Assembly (NCBI GenBank): GCA_019044685.2
Contig: JAGTXX020000011.1
Coordinates: 2,418,001 to 2,482,000, forward strand
DNA: 64,000 bases
Direction: 5' to 3'
DNA from: Nannochloris sp. 'desiccata'
Taxonomy: Eukaryota; Chlorophyta; Trebouxiophyceae; Chlorellales; Chlorellaceae
Shown: positions 35,529-47,746 of the stretch, piece by piece
Layout: each line of letters opens with the position of its first letter
Position numbering within the stretch: the first letter of the stretch is position 1
Notes under the pieces: generated by a model
The model's input: only the letters and a program-made list of their open reading frames with translations
Database searches by the model: none
Told to the model about the DNA's origin: nothing
Program-made: the position numbers and the translations under genes

Positions 35529-36956
35529 TCATTCCTTCTTAAGTAATTCCTTTTCAATTCTGTCTACTGCATCAACCAACGCCTCTTTTGGCACCCAAGC
35601 AAAACACAATCTAAAAAATCCTGGGGCTGCCGCATGACACGCACTGCCAGGTGTTAATATCACCTTACACTTCTCACACACCCTTTCCCATAGCTTTGCT
35701 TCCCCTTCCCATGTGTCTTCAGGTAAATACGCACTCAAATCAATCCATACAAACATCCCTGCTGCAGCTGGGGTGAACGGAATACCCGCACTTCTCAATT
35801 TTTCAGTCAACGCCTCGTAGGATATTTCCAGTAATTTTGAATTTTGATTTATAAAGTCAGCAGTCCACTGTTCATCTGATAAAACATCTGCTAAAATATG
35901 CTGTGTATGATTTGAAATTCCTGAAAACCCAGCTAATGACATTAATGCTTGGTGTAAGGGTTGATTTCTGGTATATAAAAGGCCCACTCGCAAACCACTA
36001 GCACACCAGTCTTTGGACATGCCGTAGACCAAGTGCACATATAAATCAACTTGCTCTTGTGGAAATTCCCCTTTGGAGACCAAATCTTGTGCCAGAGTTA
36101 GCGCACTGGTGAATGGAGAAGCATCGGAGTCTTCTGACTGCTTTTTATACACAGATAAAGCGTAAATTTCGTCGCTTACGTAATGAACTTTATTTTTCAA
36201 GCACCACCTCACCATTTCCAGCACCGTCCCTTCGCTGTAAATAGTACCCAACGGGTTGTTTGGATTGGTTAAGAGTAACGTGCGTACGGGTTTACCTTCT
36301 GATTGTTTCTCAGCAGCAAGAGTATCCAATTGATTTGCAATATCTGATTCGTTTAGGAAGAAAGGAACTGGAATTAGGTTGTCTTTGGCTTCCAAGTCGT
36401 TGTCAAATGCTGGATAATAGGGTGCAGGAATGAGGACGCTTTCGCCTTCATCAGCGAGACAGTAGAATAGATTGTCTAAAATACCACTGCACCCTGAAAG
36501 AATGCAGAAATTGTCAGGCTCCAAGACGGGTTGTTTGACAAAGGTGCGGTTCAGCAGGCCGGCAAAGGCTGTTTGCAACTGAAATGTTCCTTTGAAGCCT
36601 CCATAGTTCATTACCCAGGTGGGGAAGGATGTGACTTGATTCATACGGTTAAGCATAATCTCATTGCCAAGTTTGTTCTCTGCTACGACGAGAGGAACCC
36701 AGCCAGCAGGATTTTCAGGGGCCCTAAGCAAGATGACGGCGGTAAGCCATGAATTAAAAACATGTGATCAAGAGGTATGAGTGCCGGAAAACGTAGAAAT
36801 AAAATTGAACCCCACTGTATTTATTTATGTGACTTACCATAAATCCGGCATTGCTTTGATAAACGCGCCAATGTAAGGCAGAGGGCCTTTGAACAATTTA
36901 TGCGATCTCATGGCCACACCCTCAACATGAGGCACTGCATTAATCGGTGCGCTCAT
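35529..36956 (-). CDS. PLP aminotransferase class I/II, ACC-synthase-like
   Basis: Exons 36956-36838 and 36723-35529 join in phase 2 (TATG|GTAAGT...CTTAG|GGCC), giving 437 residues that begin MSAPINAVPHVEGVAMRSHK; the splice creates PDLWAPENPAGWVPLVVAEN. The PLP core shows LLTNPNNPLGTIYS (cofactor Asn), VHYVSDEIYALSVY (Asp/Tyr) and the Schiff-base Lys in YGMSKDWCASGLRVGLLYTR, with the Arg of the substrate carboxylate clamp in FFRLCFAWVP. The pattern is closest to ACC-synthase-like aminotransferases. True ACC synthase activity (ethylene precursor) cannot be claimed for an alga from this alone. It lies 174 bp from a second class I aminotransferase on the same strand, from a different subfamily. 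Confidence 0.83.
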
Positions 36957-37130
36957 TGTGCTGATAATACTTTAAGCTCAATGATTCAAAGATACTATAA
37001 TATGCAGAATAATAGTGAGCCAACCTGCAAAATTGATTATGTCAAGACTTGTCGCTCTTCACGCTGCAGCGAAATGTGCTTTATAATAAAATTTTGCATT
37101 TTCTCTATACATACCTTGAGGCCCTGATTT

Positions 37131-38387
37131 TTACATAGCATCTACTCTCATAAGAAAGAATCTCTCGAGCGCATCACAAGCTGCTTTCAATTTCTCGTCA
37201 GTTTTGCACAACACACATCTTACCAGCGTCTTTGGTGCCCCTTTTAAATTATCATAAAAGGCAGACACAGGAATCAGAGTAACACCAGGATTTATAGTCA
37301 TCTCTGTACAGAATCGAACATCATCATATCCACTGCTGGTGCTGCCCTGCTGCTCCGGCAAATTGCTATTCTGTAATAAAGGTAGCAAAGGCGCAAAGTC
37401 TGCTATCAAGAAATATGTACCATTTGCTGGCAACACAGTAAATCCAATTTGTGTCAATCTTTGCTCAACATACTGTCTCTTCTTGTACAGCATCTCACCA
37501 AGACCGAGGTAAAAGTCTCCTTCAAACCTTAAACCGTACGCAACAGCTCTTTGAAGAGCTGAATTTACGGTAAATGTTAAAAATTGATGTGCCTTTGCGA
37601 TTGCTTCTACTAAAAATCGGTTACTCGAAACAACCCAACCGACTTTAAAATCTGTAAAAGAGAACGTCTTTCCAGCTGATCCAATACGTATACATCGATC
37701 TTTGACTGCTGGATACTGCGCAAGCGTTTTATGAGATTCTCCAGGGTAAACATGATGCTCGTAAACTTCATCAGAAATTGCAATTACACTTGGGAAAGCC
37801 TCCATAACTTTGGCAATAGTTGTCAACTCTTCGTTAGTAAAAACTTTTCCTGTAGGATTGTGTGGTGTATTCACCACAATCAATTTAGTTTTAGGAGTAA
37901 ACGCTGCTTCAAGTGCCTTTTCGTCAAAATTCCACCTCGGTGAGGAGAGGGGTACGGTATTAACAGTAGCCCCCGCTCTTTTGATCATTGGAATGTACGA
38001 GTCGTACATTGGTGCAAACACAATGACTTCATCTCCTGGGTTTAATAGCCCTAAAAATGAAGATGCGAGAGCTTCAGTGGCACCAAGAGAAATCAAAACA
38101 TTGTCAGCGGTGATGACATTGGCATTGATCGAGTGATTTGCAATTGCTTGACGTAGCTCTGGAATACCCATCATCGGAGGATATTGATTAGATTCTTCCC
38201 TCATAGATCGAGCAACTTCATCTTTCATCCTATTGGGTCCTTCAAATTCGCGATCCGGGTAGCCTTGCCCAAGATTGATGCTACAATGTTCAGCGGCAAG
38301 TCGGGACATTTTCTCAAAGACAGTTGTAGGCAGGGAAGAGAAAACGTCATTGAACCTGTGATCATTACTAGTGTCTTGTTCACCCAT
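37131..38387 (-). CDS. PLP aminotransferase class I/II, kynurenine/methionine aminotransferase type
   Basis: Single exon, 418 residues, start MGEQDTSNDHRFNDVFSSLP. Family blocks: INLGQGYPDREFEGP, NQYPPMMGIPELRQAIANH, VNTPHNPTGKVFT, AISDEVYEHHVYPG and the Schiff-base Lys in IRIGSAGKTFSFTDFKVGWV, with RCVLCKTDEKLKAA near the end. This is the kynurenine-oxoglutarate transaminase / glutamine transaminase K / bacterial YbdL-like subfamily, which uses aromatic or sulfur amino acids. No transit peptide is visible, so cytosolic. The Phe-Thr-Asp-Phe sequence after GKTFS replaces the more usual Thr-Gly-Trp, a small departure near the PLP lysine. Confidence 0.85.
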   Translation of the reverse strand: MGEQDTSNDHRFNDVFSSLPTTVFEKMSRLAAEHCSINLGQGYPDREFEGPNRMKDEVARSMREESNQYPPMMGIPELRQAIANHSINANVITADNVLISLGATEALASSFLGLLNPGDEVIVFAPMYDSYIPMIKRAGATVNTVPLSSPRWNFDEKALEAAFTPKTKLIVVNTPHNPTGKVFTNEELTTIAKVMEAFPSVIAISDEVYEHHVYPGESHKTLAQYPAVKDRCIRIGSAGKTFSFTDFKVGWVVSSNRFLVEAIAKAHQFLTFTVNSALQRAVAYGLRFEGDFYLGLGEMLYKKRQYVEQRLTQIGFTVLPANGTYFLIADFAPLLPLLQNSNLPEQQGSTSSGYDDVRFCTEMTINPGVTLIPVSAFYDNLKGAPKTLVRCVLCKTDEKLKAACDALERFFLMRVDAM

Positions 38388-38650
38388 TATGGTAGAGTGC
38401 TCAGCAGCTAGAAGAAGAACTATTTGGGGGACACTCTTAGTTAATCGAAAGATTTGTTTCTAATTTAGATGTTTTTGTAGTCGACGTTGAATAGCTTTTG
38501 AATACAGCATTGCCGATATAATGCTTTTATAATACTTGAATTTTCTTTACAAAAGATCAACCATAAGATTTCAGCAATGAGGAATACATATTTTACAGAA
38601 TCTGTCCAAGCGGATCTTTAGAGAGGGTGCCGACGCCTCTGTTCTTCCCT

Positions 38651-39998
38651 CTATCTCCCAAAGCCACCACCGCTGCTACTCGAGTTTCCCTTTTTATTCT
38701 TCCCTTTCTTCTTCACCCCAATCAGCTTCTCAACTTGAACAGCCTCCCCATCTCCACCGCCACTATTAGTCTTCTGTAATAATTTCTGCGCCAACATCGG
38801 CACAGCAGAAAATCCCCTTGCAATCCACTGTTGCGTCACTATTTTATAATCCACAGCCGTTGTCGCAGTATGTAGCGTTCGTGGATCAGGTGTCCCATCA
38901 GAAAAAGAAGGGAAAAATAGCAATGCCCTTCCTTCAGAAGGACCTATTGATAACCCCAAGAAATCAAATCTTGTTTCACCTCCACTGGGAACGCTATTTA
39001 AATACACCAGCAACGTTGCATGGCGATTAAAGCCATTCTCACGTGCCAATTCTACTGGAAATGCATCTTCATGTTCCATAAAATACTGTCCTTGCTCGTA
39101 TTGAGTAACTTGTAAACCTTCATAGCAATATTGGCGAGGTGCCGGTAGCTTTCCTGCTTTGCCCCACAGCTTTGTTACATCTGTTTTCTGGTCTTTGTCG
39201 CCTCCACTGACAAGCTTCATACCCCGTGATTGTAGGTCAGTAGTAGACGGAACCAGAACAGGGTGTTCTGCGAGTAATTTATCATCTACGAGCACTGAGG
39301 TGGATGTTCTTCGAGCAGAAGAAGAAGAAGAAAGTGTGGCATCTCCATGCACATTCCCAGCTCCTACTTTGCTTTGAATCATACGTCCAGTACCTAAAGC
39401 TGCCTCACGCATGAGTTGACACTCTTCAGAAGTGAAAAAAGCGTCGACACTGAACACAGGAGGGTCTAGGTGGTGAATGCGAAGACCTGGGTAATCGAGA
39501 TCTACCGGCATGTAGCGATCAGCTAAGAAAGCTGAAAGCGTCTTTTTATCGTATAAGGTAGTATCTGATGCTAAGACACCTTCTATTGGGTTAAGTTTCG
39601 ACCCCAAGAGAGGTCGGATTGGGGGTCCAGGTGGTGGTGGACGAGTCGTCGGTGGAGCGGTAGTTGAAGAAATAACAGCGGCTCGCTCACGAGCTCGTCG
39701 AGCAAAGTGGCTTTCTGTAGGAGGAGGTGACGAAAGAAGACCTTCAGGATCCCACGCAACGGGCTTTTCAAGACCGTTTTCAGGTAAAGCTGCTGTGGGT
39801 TTGAGAGGTGACGAGGGTTGGCGGCGACGACCTGCAGAGAAAAATGAGAGCAAAGAGAATAAATTTGTGTCCAGGGCATTGATTGTTGTTGCTAGAAAAT
39901 ATTAGCAGCGTAGCATTTTAACATAATATGTATGAAGTGATTTACAGAGGCAATGTGTGAAGCTTACCTGCGCAAATGAATGTTGGAGAAATTGACAT
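38651..39998 (-). CDS. Prolyl 4-hydroxylase-like 2OG/Fe(II) oxygenase
   Basis: Exons 39998-39968 and 39831-38651 join in phase 1 (GCAG|GTAAGC...CTGCAG|GTCG), giving 403 residues that begin MSISPTFICAGRRRQPSSPL. A Pro-rich basic region of about 100 residues precedes the catalytic domain. It contains VFSVDAFFTSEECQLMREAA (typical P4H entry), QYEQGQYFMEHEDAFP (His and Asp ligands), LLVYLNSVPSGGETRF and RTLHTATTAVDYKIVTQQWI (distal His and the Lys that binds 2-oxoglutarate). It would hydroxylate proline in secreted or cell-wall glycoproteins if targeted there, but no clear signal peptide is visible, so a plastid or cytosolic location is possible. A Ser-rich and Thr-rich insert (DNA about 39240-39350) and a Lys/Ser tail are low complexity. 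Confidence 0.8.
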
Positions 39999-40382
39999 GT
40001 GTTGTGAACATGTTGGCTTAACTGGGGCCAGGCCCGATATCACTTGGTGCGTTGGCATCAATATTTTGCATATAATAATTGAGAATTAATAATGTATCGC
40101 AATCTTGCTTCGTGATGTTCAACAGTTTAAATTTGTATTCGAAAGGTACAACTGCTGCATCATGGACTATGATAGCCCTTCTACTAACCCGTGGCTCTAT
40201 AAAATGTTCTACTCTCTCAGCGTATCTGGGTGCAGAGACACCGCCCTGTGTAGTCTAAATTGCGATGGTGCCTCACTCTTTCTATATGTGCATATGCACA
40301 GGTATTTACATGGTTAAATAGTCACTGGGTTATCCATCGGTGTTGCATCTCAAGTAGTATCTGCCAATAATAATAATAATTT
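39999..40382. other. Intergenic region, nothing recognised
   Basis: This 384-bp stretch lies between two minus-strand genes: 3' UTR of the tomosyn gene on the left of it in transcription and promoter of the prolyl hydroxylase. A TATAAAA string lies at about 40198-40204. Short AAT trinucleotide repeat at 40367-40381. Confidence 0.3.
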
Positions 40383-43300
40383 CTAAAATTGCCACCATTT
40401 CCTATTCGCGAATGCCGCTTCCAACTCAGCTGCCATTCCAGCAAAATCTTCAGCATCTCCACGCATCACTGCAGCTTGCTCTTCTAAATTAGCCAATTTT
40501 TGGCCTCTTTCAGCCAACAACGCTCGATTTCTTTCCATCGTTACTTTAGCATCTTGTGATCGAGTATGACCATACGTACGTTTAATTTCTGATGTAGTAC
40601 GTCTATGTAAACGTTGAGCGCCATCAGTGGTAGTATTCTTATTACTGCTGCCACCACGACCTTTGGGTGTAGCTCTCGACGAGGCAGTAGCAGTACCACC
40701 ATATGGAGACGGTGTACTGCCTCCTGGTGTACCTAGCAAATCATTTCTTCTTTCCCGTGCCATACTTTCTTTCATTTTCACACTTTCTAATGGATCTACT
40801 TCTTCAGAATTACGTCTCCCTAGGGGCACCAATGATTTTAATTTCGCACCCCCAGTTGCGGCACCTTGAAAAGCAGCATTGGCGAGATAGCCGGCTTTGT
40901 CCTTTGCTTTCCCGGCAGCGGCGACAGCTGCGGTAGCAGCTGCAGCCCCTGCTGCTGCTACTCTGTTATTAGAATTATGAACACCAGAAACACTGTTGTC
41001 CTCTTGTCCACGACCAACATGAATACTCCCTACGCCACCTCCTTCCTCCTCTTCAGGCATATAATCAATATCATCTTCAATAAGTAGACTTTCTACCGGA
41101 GTTTCAAACAATGTACGTAATGTAGGCAACTCCCTCCGTGGTAATACACCAGCTCTGACTCTATCTAATTCTTGAATCACAGCGCCAGTAGCTGCCGCAG
41201 CGGCACCTTTTACTTGAGAAATAAAATTCTGTCCTGCTGCACCTGCTCCGCCCATAGGGGGAGCAACATTAATACCAGCCTGGGTGTCTATCGAAGAAGA
41301 TCGTGAGGAGGTAGAATATGGGAGAGTCGTACCAGTACTATTACTTCGATCTGTCCTAGGTAGTGAAGAAATTGCATTAGAAGCTGCCCTTGCTGCCTTT
41401 GCTAATCTCCAATCAAAAGTCGATGCTGCTCCAGCAGGCACACAAGTATCTTTTACAACCAATAACCGTGCCATTTCATTGCCTGGAGCTGTTAATAGTA
41501 ATTGCCCTTCCAATGAGCAAGTCCACGCGCCTGCTGTGCTTGATGACTCGGCAGCATCAGGAACCCTCCAAGGGAAACCCAGCACATCAGACGCAGACAG
41601 CGGTTTGGACACTAGCAACGCTAAATTGGGGACGCTGTGCACGTTAATACCCCCTTCTGTAGATATACTGACTACACCAGGCCCGGATTCAGATAAAAAC
41701 ACTCCAGCAAAGACCGCACCGGGATCGATTTTCTGTTTTTTATTGGTTGTGCGATCACCAAGTCGGACACTCTCAACGCTGTATACACGCAAATAATCAG
41801 CGGTAGGGAGTAGTACATACTCTACTGCAGCGAAAGAGAGATTCTCTTCAAGACCACAGTCTATATAAGGGTAATCGACTGCCATTGCAGCACCAGGATT
41901 GCCAGAAGTAAAAAACGCGCCCACACTATCACCAATGGCCGTGCCGTCTGCAGTGTCAAGTTTAGTCGTTAATCCTCCAAAGAGGTTGGAACTGGTGTCG
42001 ATGCCGTATTCATCATCAAGATTACCGCAGCTGACTGCTTCTTGAGAATCTTCTGTAATTAACGCAATATGATCTCTATCGAAATTATCGTCGATATCAT
42101 AGCCGAGGCTACGAGGAGAAGCAGCTGCTGCCCCGTCAGGAGCTGGAGGTGATAAAGCGAGTTCAGGCATAAAATCTTCTCCTTCAGCACCACTACCACC
42201 ACCAGGAATACTATTATTAACAGGAACATTGTTTTGCGAAGCATTTGAAGTTCTTCCACCCTTTCTTTCCGGGCTCGGACTTCGTTTTCTGAAAATTGAA
42301 AATCGAGAAGTTCTCACTGCCGATGTCTCAGCGTCTACAGCTGCAGCAGCAGCATTCAGTGCAGCATCAAGATCCTCATCGTCTTCATCTTCGTCTTCAT
42401 CAGAAGGCAAGGTATGGATTTCTAATGAAGCTGAAGTAGAGGGTCTCATTGGATCATTCTGGTTGCTGGAAAGTGGTAAAGTACGACTCTGCGATGCTCG
42501 ACCGCCACCACCACGAGGGGTCACACAATTTTGCTGATCTGTAGAGAATCTTTCTACGCCTGCACCACCCAGATCTGCAGTACTTCGCCTTCTACCTCCA
42601 GTAGAACTAGATGTATCCATCCTTTTCACCTTCATCATACTAAGTGATCGAGGTGCTGAAGCAGCATTGTTATCTGCCCAAGGCAAAAAAACAGAACCTT
42701 GAAGAGGCAGTAAAGGTACCCCCTGAGCATCTAATAACGCTAAATCAAGTGGTCTGGATGGGTTTTTAGGGCTTAGAGTGCGTGATGCAGGTTCTCCGGA
42801 ATGAAGAGCGAGCATTGTAAGTGAAGAATCCTGAGAAGCGACAAATAAATACACATCTTCTCCTCTATCACGAGATGATTTGGGGGATGAAACACTTGTA
42901 TTTGCTCCTGTGGTAGTTTCTGCAGTAGCAGGAATAGTAGTATGAGTACCAATACTTCCAGCAACTGACGCCATTGTTGTTGCATCTGATTTGCTACTTG
43001 AGCCACCACCACCACCGCCGCCAGCAGCAGCAGCAGCAAGGCCTACCGCCAACTTGGCGACTGCTTCCCCTGCTACAGGAATAGTTTGAAACAATCTCTG
43101 CGGTGCAGTCAAATCTAAAGCAGACACTCCACCATGACAATCCCCAACTGCAAGTAATCTCATTTTTGATGCAAGTGACACAGCCGTACAGTCAACTGAA
43201 TGGGTACTGTATTTCAGAATATATTGGAATCCAGCTGGCTGTACCAACATCGTGTCATACGGTACCAGAGATTCATCAATCGAGGCGCGCCTTACAGATT

Positions 43301-45344
43301 GTGGCCTATCAGTAAACTGGTAGACTCTTACATCACCACCAGCGTGGCCTACAGCTAATAGACCTGATGCTGGGCAGACGTCAAAACATGTCACAGCACG
43401 AAGACGTTCTTGTTGTTGACCACTCGCAGCTGCAGTTGCTGCGATCGCTCCAGAGGAAGGAACTGTGGTGATCAACACAGGGACTTGTGCTGTAGAATCC
43501 CACACTCGAATTTTACCATCACGGTGGCCAGTCATGAGTAAAGCACTCGGGTGGCAACCTGAGTTGATTGTTTTGACGTCACACACTGCAGCCTCGCCAC
43601 CAGTGAACGGCCAATCACTCGTAACAATATTGATCCTACTATTTCCAGAGTTGTTTACCCGCAATTCAAGCAAAGCGGGTAATGTTAATGCGTGTTGGAC
43701 ACGCTTTGAAGGACCTTCAATCGTCAACGCTGCTGCTTGGTCTGCACTGACCGTAGGAACAAATTTCGACGCAGAGATTGGAGGCAGTTCTTGTAATGGT
43801 AGGGTAAGAGGGTGAGGATGCCATTCACGTAGATCATGGACTACCAACTGTCCTCCTTCAGTTAGTACCATCAATGCATCGTAGTGATCATCACTAACAA
43901 CACCTATAGTACTCGTACTCGTATCCGTACAGCCACCAACACTAGTATGCTTCTGAGTACCACCACCTATATCTAGAGCAGTGTTTCTACTAGTGCTACT
44001 ACCAGTGTTTGCGACTGTAGGCATCAATGCATGGGCTTTTAAAGTTCCAAACCAAGGCACCGTACTCGGCGGTATGTCTCCCTGTGGGTCTAGCGGTAAT
44101 AAAGTCAGCATATCTGGATCTGATGCAGCTTGACCACCACATACTAATAAACAATCTTCACCACCGGGTGTACCCTCGGCACCTGGTAAGAAAGTTAAAC
44201 TCCGCACTGGAGCAGAAGAACATGTATTTTTCGTACGAAGGGTACAACTGCTAGGATTAGTATTAAGAGTTCCTGTGTTGTCAGGTGTAACTCGTAACGA
44301 CATAACAATAACACTGTCTTCACTGGCAGTAACTCTCCCAGTGGTATTCATTTTTAATGCCGATGCGGGAACGCCCCATACTAGGATACTCCCATCATCG
44401 TACCCTACAGCGTAGCAATTACCGCGATCACCTACCCAACATGCACTCGTCGGCTTTGATGGGTCATCTTCATCATCAGGGGCGGAGCTGATTACTCTCT
44501 CGGCACGAATATCCCATACAATAGCGCCCGAATTGCGATGCAGTATTAAGGCTAAAGGGCGATCACTATTTCTTGTCATTGCTAAAGCCACTACACCACC
44601 CGACGCATCGAGATCCTCACCTAATATTTGATACGGTTGTATAGCCAGACCTGCAGCAGGGTCTGTGCCGTTGTCAACACCGCCGCCAGATGTACCAGTC
44701 CTGCTTGAAACTAGTACAACTTTGCAATTTCCGCTTTCACAACCAAGCATGACGTAAGGACCCCCTGGTACTACAGCAACGGTATTCACTGCATCGTCAG
44801 GGATGGTAACATTAGAAAGCAGTCTTCGTCCAGGGACACTGAAAAGCTCTACGTTGCCAGCTTGAGTGATTCTGAGTAAAGCGCCACGATGACGGAGAAA
44901 GCCGATGTATTTTGTGGGAGAGGCAGAACCACTACGTAGGGCGGCTTCAACGCCATGTTTTCCTATGAGTTTGATTACTCCATCTGATGTAGAGACCTGT
45001 AGATGTTTATATCAATCAAAAGAGAGACGGTGTGATTTGATTAAGCTGTGTATATTGTGAAGGCGACAGTGCAACTTTTCTGGGGGTGAAATAAACGAGG
45101 AAAGCTGAACTAGGTAGTGATCAAGAGTGCTCACCGCAAGTAATTTTTGGACAGGTTCATAAGCTACACCATCTGCAGACTCTGGGAATCCAATATGCTG
45201 CAAGAATTGAATATCTATTTGATCAGCGTCAAGGACGTCTTCTGGAAACCCTGACGGATCACGGACACGAGAAACCTGGTGATTGAGCTTCCTAGCCAAG
45301 TGCCGGGTTGTGTCGGCAAAGAATCTGGATTCTTTGTTTGCCAT
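40383..45344 (-). CDS. Tomosyn/Lgl-family WD40 protein with C-terminal SNARE motif
   Basis: Exons 45344-45135 and 44996-40383 join in phase 0 (GCG|GTGAGC...CTACAG|GTC), giving 1,607 residues. It begins MANKESRFFADTTRHLARKL; VAYEPVQKLLAVSTSDGVIK at the splice is the Lgl/tomosyn opening of the first WD40 propeller. Further repeats include RVWDSTAQVPVLI and GLLAVGHAGGDVRVYQF. The long middle is disordered (poly-Ala, Gly, Ser, Asp/Glu). The last 60 residues (RTYGHTRSQDAKVTMERNRA, then LLAERGQKLANLEEQAAVMR) form an R-SNARE-like coiled coil, as in tomosyn and yeast Sro7 relatives. Such proteins bind t-SNAREs and set the pace of vesicle fusion at the plasma membrane. Single-base-rich Ser/Gly codon repeats are frequent. 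Confidence 0.85.
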
Positions 45345-45827
45345 TGTGAAGTGCACAGGACCTGCAGTGGTCGACGAGTCACGTCAAAAATTCAACTGCT
45401 TGATCATTTTGGAGAGGTCTGAACAGCCAAGTTGCTTTAATAATGCTATGCAGGTGCGTATTTCTGGACGAACTTAATTTAGACTTTTGATTTGCGTTAG
45501 CTTTTGAAATAAGGAGTTGGTTAAATAGCGAAACTTTTTAGAATGATGTGCCAAAACTTGCGCATTTTCTCAGGTTTGTTGTATATTACTGCTCATTCAT
45601 CTGATTTTGTTGCTTTGAATAATCTGATCGAGCGGTCAAACATATGATACGTAGGGCAAACTGCTGACCGCTGCTTTGATACTCGAGTGTTGCTGTTAGA
45701 AATACAAAATTCAGTTGTGATCAGCAAGGCCGAGTCCATTATCTTTTAATTTAATAAACGTGTCAAATTGAAACCGCATACAATATCAATTTCACCGCGC
45801 TTTGCTCCACGGAGCACTGTTACTCCC
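45345..45827. other. Divergent intergenic region
   Basis: The 483 bp between the tomosyn gene (minus) and the EXS-domain gene (plus) probably contain both promoters. An open plus-strand frame at 45283-45477 overlaps the tomosyn start and is not a gene. No repeat or RNA gene recognised. Confidence 0.3.
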
Positions 45828-47646
45828 ATGACACGAGGAACTGCAAATCAGCATTTACATTCTCAAAGGTATTTAGTTATTTGTTGCTTGCCTTTAATGG
45901 TATAATGACTTTATGCTGACTTGCATTTATCTTTTCAACTATTATTTCACATGCACTTAACGATCTACAGGACTTCTGAGGATCTTCCTACAGTGTTCGT
46001 TCGCTCTCCCCGTCACTCATATGCCACCCGCAGTCGGCAGCACGCCTTCACTGGAGAGGGATCAATAGATAGAACCTCCTCAGGCATGAGTGAATCTAGG
46101 TAAGAATGTATTTAATATCATGGAATTTTGGTGCAAAAATGGAATAGACTTGCAAAAGAGAAGAGAGAACAAAAACAATACCAACTTTTCCTTGATACCC
46201 CACCGCCTCTAACTTTGTTATTTTCCAATTTTAAATTGCAGTGCAAGCGCATCCCCACGTGCCAATTCTATACCGATAAAATACACCAAAGGTAGCAGCA
46301 GCAACCACCATAAACCCCATTCTTCTCATCACCACCACCACCCGCACCACCACCATTCTCTTTTGTCCAGCTGGTCCAACCAAAGAACATGGATGGCCTT
46401 CCTCAACACATGTTTAATTCTACTAGTCCACCGACTACTATTAATCACAAGCACACAACACGCAGAACTATTTTATGTGTACTACCAACCATTCGCCCCA
46501 TTCATCGTCATGCTGTGGCTTTGGGCAGTCAACGTGTGGTACTTTGAAAAACATCACATCCGGTACGATATCTGTTTTAGCGTAGAGGAACAGAAGCATT
46601 TGTTACCTAGCACTGCTATATTTGACATTGCAAATGTACTAAGTACTGTAGTCTTAAGTTCGGCAGCTGTCTTTCTATTCTATTGTATACAAGGGGCATT
46701 AGAAACAGCTGCAGTACAGCCCCCGCTGATTTATTCCCTGATGCTTGTTATTTTGTTACTACCGTTTACTGTATTCTATCAAGATACACGTCGATTCTTT
46801 GCTACCACCGCATGGAGGGTCATGACTCCTATTCGCGGAGTTGCCTGGGCTGATTTCTTATTGGCAGATATACTAACTTCTCTGGCTAAAGGAATTTCAG
46901 ATGTGGAGAGGGCTGTGTGTTTGATGGCGTCAGGTTCAGTTATGTCCCCAGCAGCAGATGTATGCAATGATGCATCATGGGTTATCCCTGCAGGATTAGC
47001 ATTACCTTACCTATGGCGACTAATGCAATGCTTACGAGTCCATGCTGACACTGGAGCCAAGACTCAATTGTGGAATGCACTAAAGTATTTTACCGCTTTC
47101 CCAGTGATTGCATTATCTGCTGTCAAATACCATGTAGAAATAGAAGTTTGGAGAGGCTTTTATAAACCTATGTGGCTTGCTGCAGCAATGCTAAATTCAG
47201 GATTTTCTTACTTTTGGGATATAGAACGAGATTGGGAAATTTCTTTCTTTAGTCAAATGAAATCTAAAAAATCTTTAGCAGTACAGCCCGTACTACAACC
47301 AGTACTACAATATAATAAACTGTTTTATATGTATTTGATGGTTTCAAATGCATTGCTAAGGTTATTATGGACGTATAAATTGTCTCCTCATTTACGGCGG
47401 AACCACACTGCCGTCTTCATCGTTGTTTGTGGAGAGGCCTTTAGAAGGTCCCAATGGATATTTGTACGAATTGAGGTGGAACTACGTAAAATACAAGCTG
47501 CACGGCCTGAACTAGGGCAATTGGTTCCAGCTAGTAGTCATAATACAAGTGGTGGTGGTCCACAACAACTGGCACCGGTGCTTGGTGGGGATGTTGCGCC
47601 GAGAAGTGGCAAATCAGGTCTACTAGAGGATGAAGAAAATTTATAG
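45828..47646 (+). CDS. EXS-domain (ERD1/XPR1/SYG1-like) membrane protein
   Basis: Three exons (45828-45868, 45971-46099, 46242-47646; both junctions phase 2) give 524 residues. The N-terminus MTRGTANQHLHSQ and a His-rich patch (46331-46357, HHHHHPHHHH type) precede five or more membrane spans. EXS signatures are WADFLLADILTSLAKGISDV, LPYLWRLMQCLRVHADTGAK, NALKYFTAFPVIALSAVKYH, NSGFSYFWDIERDWEISFFS and EAFRRSQWIFVRIEVELRKI. No SPX domain is present, so it resembles ERD1-type proteins (Golgi phosphate recycling and glycosyltransferase sorting in yeast) more than full XPR1 phosphate exporters. A poly-His patch is unusual and could bind metal. The first two exons encode only a polar N-terminal region. 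Confidence 0.82.
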
Positions 47647-47746
47647 AACTACGTATAGTACATTGAATTGGTTATTTATTCTTTGTAAGATTGTTACAAT
47701 TACTCAAAACCATTAGGGTTGGAAAAAGGAAGCAAGAAACAAGCAA

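Noticed and set aside
41284..42537. Two plus-strand frames of 170 and 102 codons
   Set aside because: Antisense to the low-complexity part of the tomosyn-like gene; composition mirrors its Ser/Ala/Asp repeats.
46320..46360. CAC/CAT run as a tandem repeat array or CRISPR-like element
   Set aside because: It is a coding poly-His tract inside exon 3 of the EXS gene; no regular spacers.
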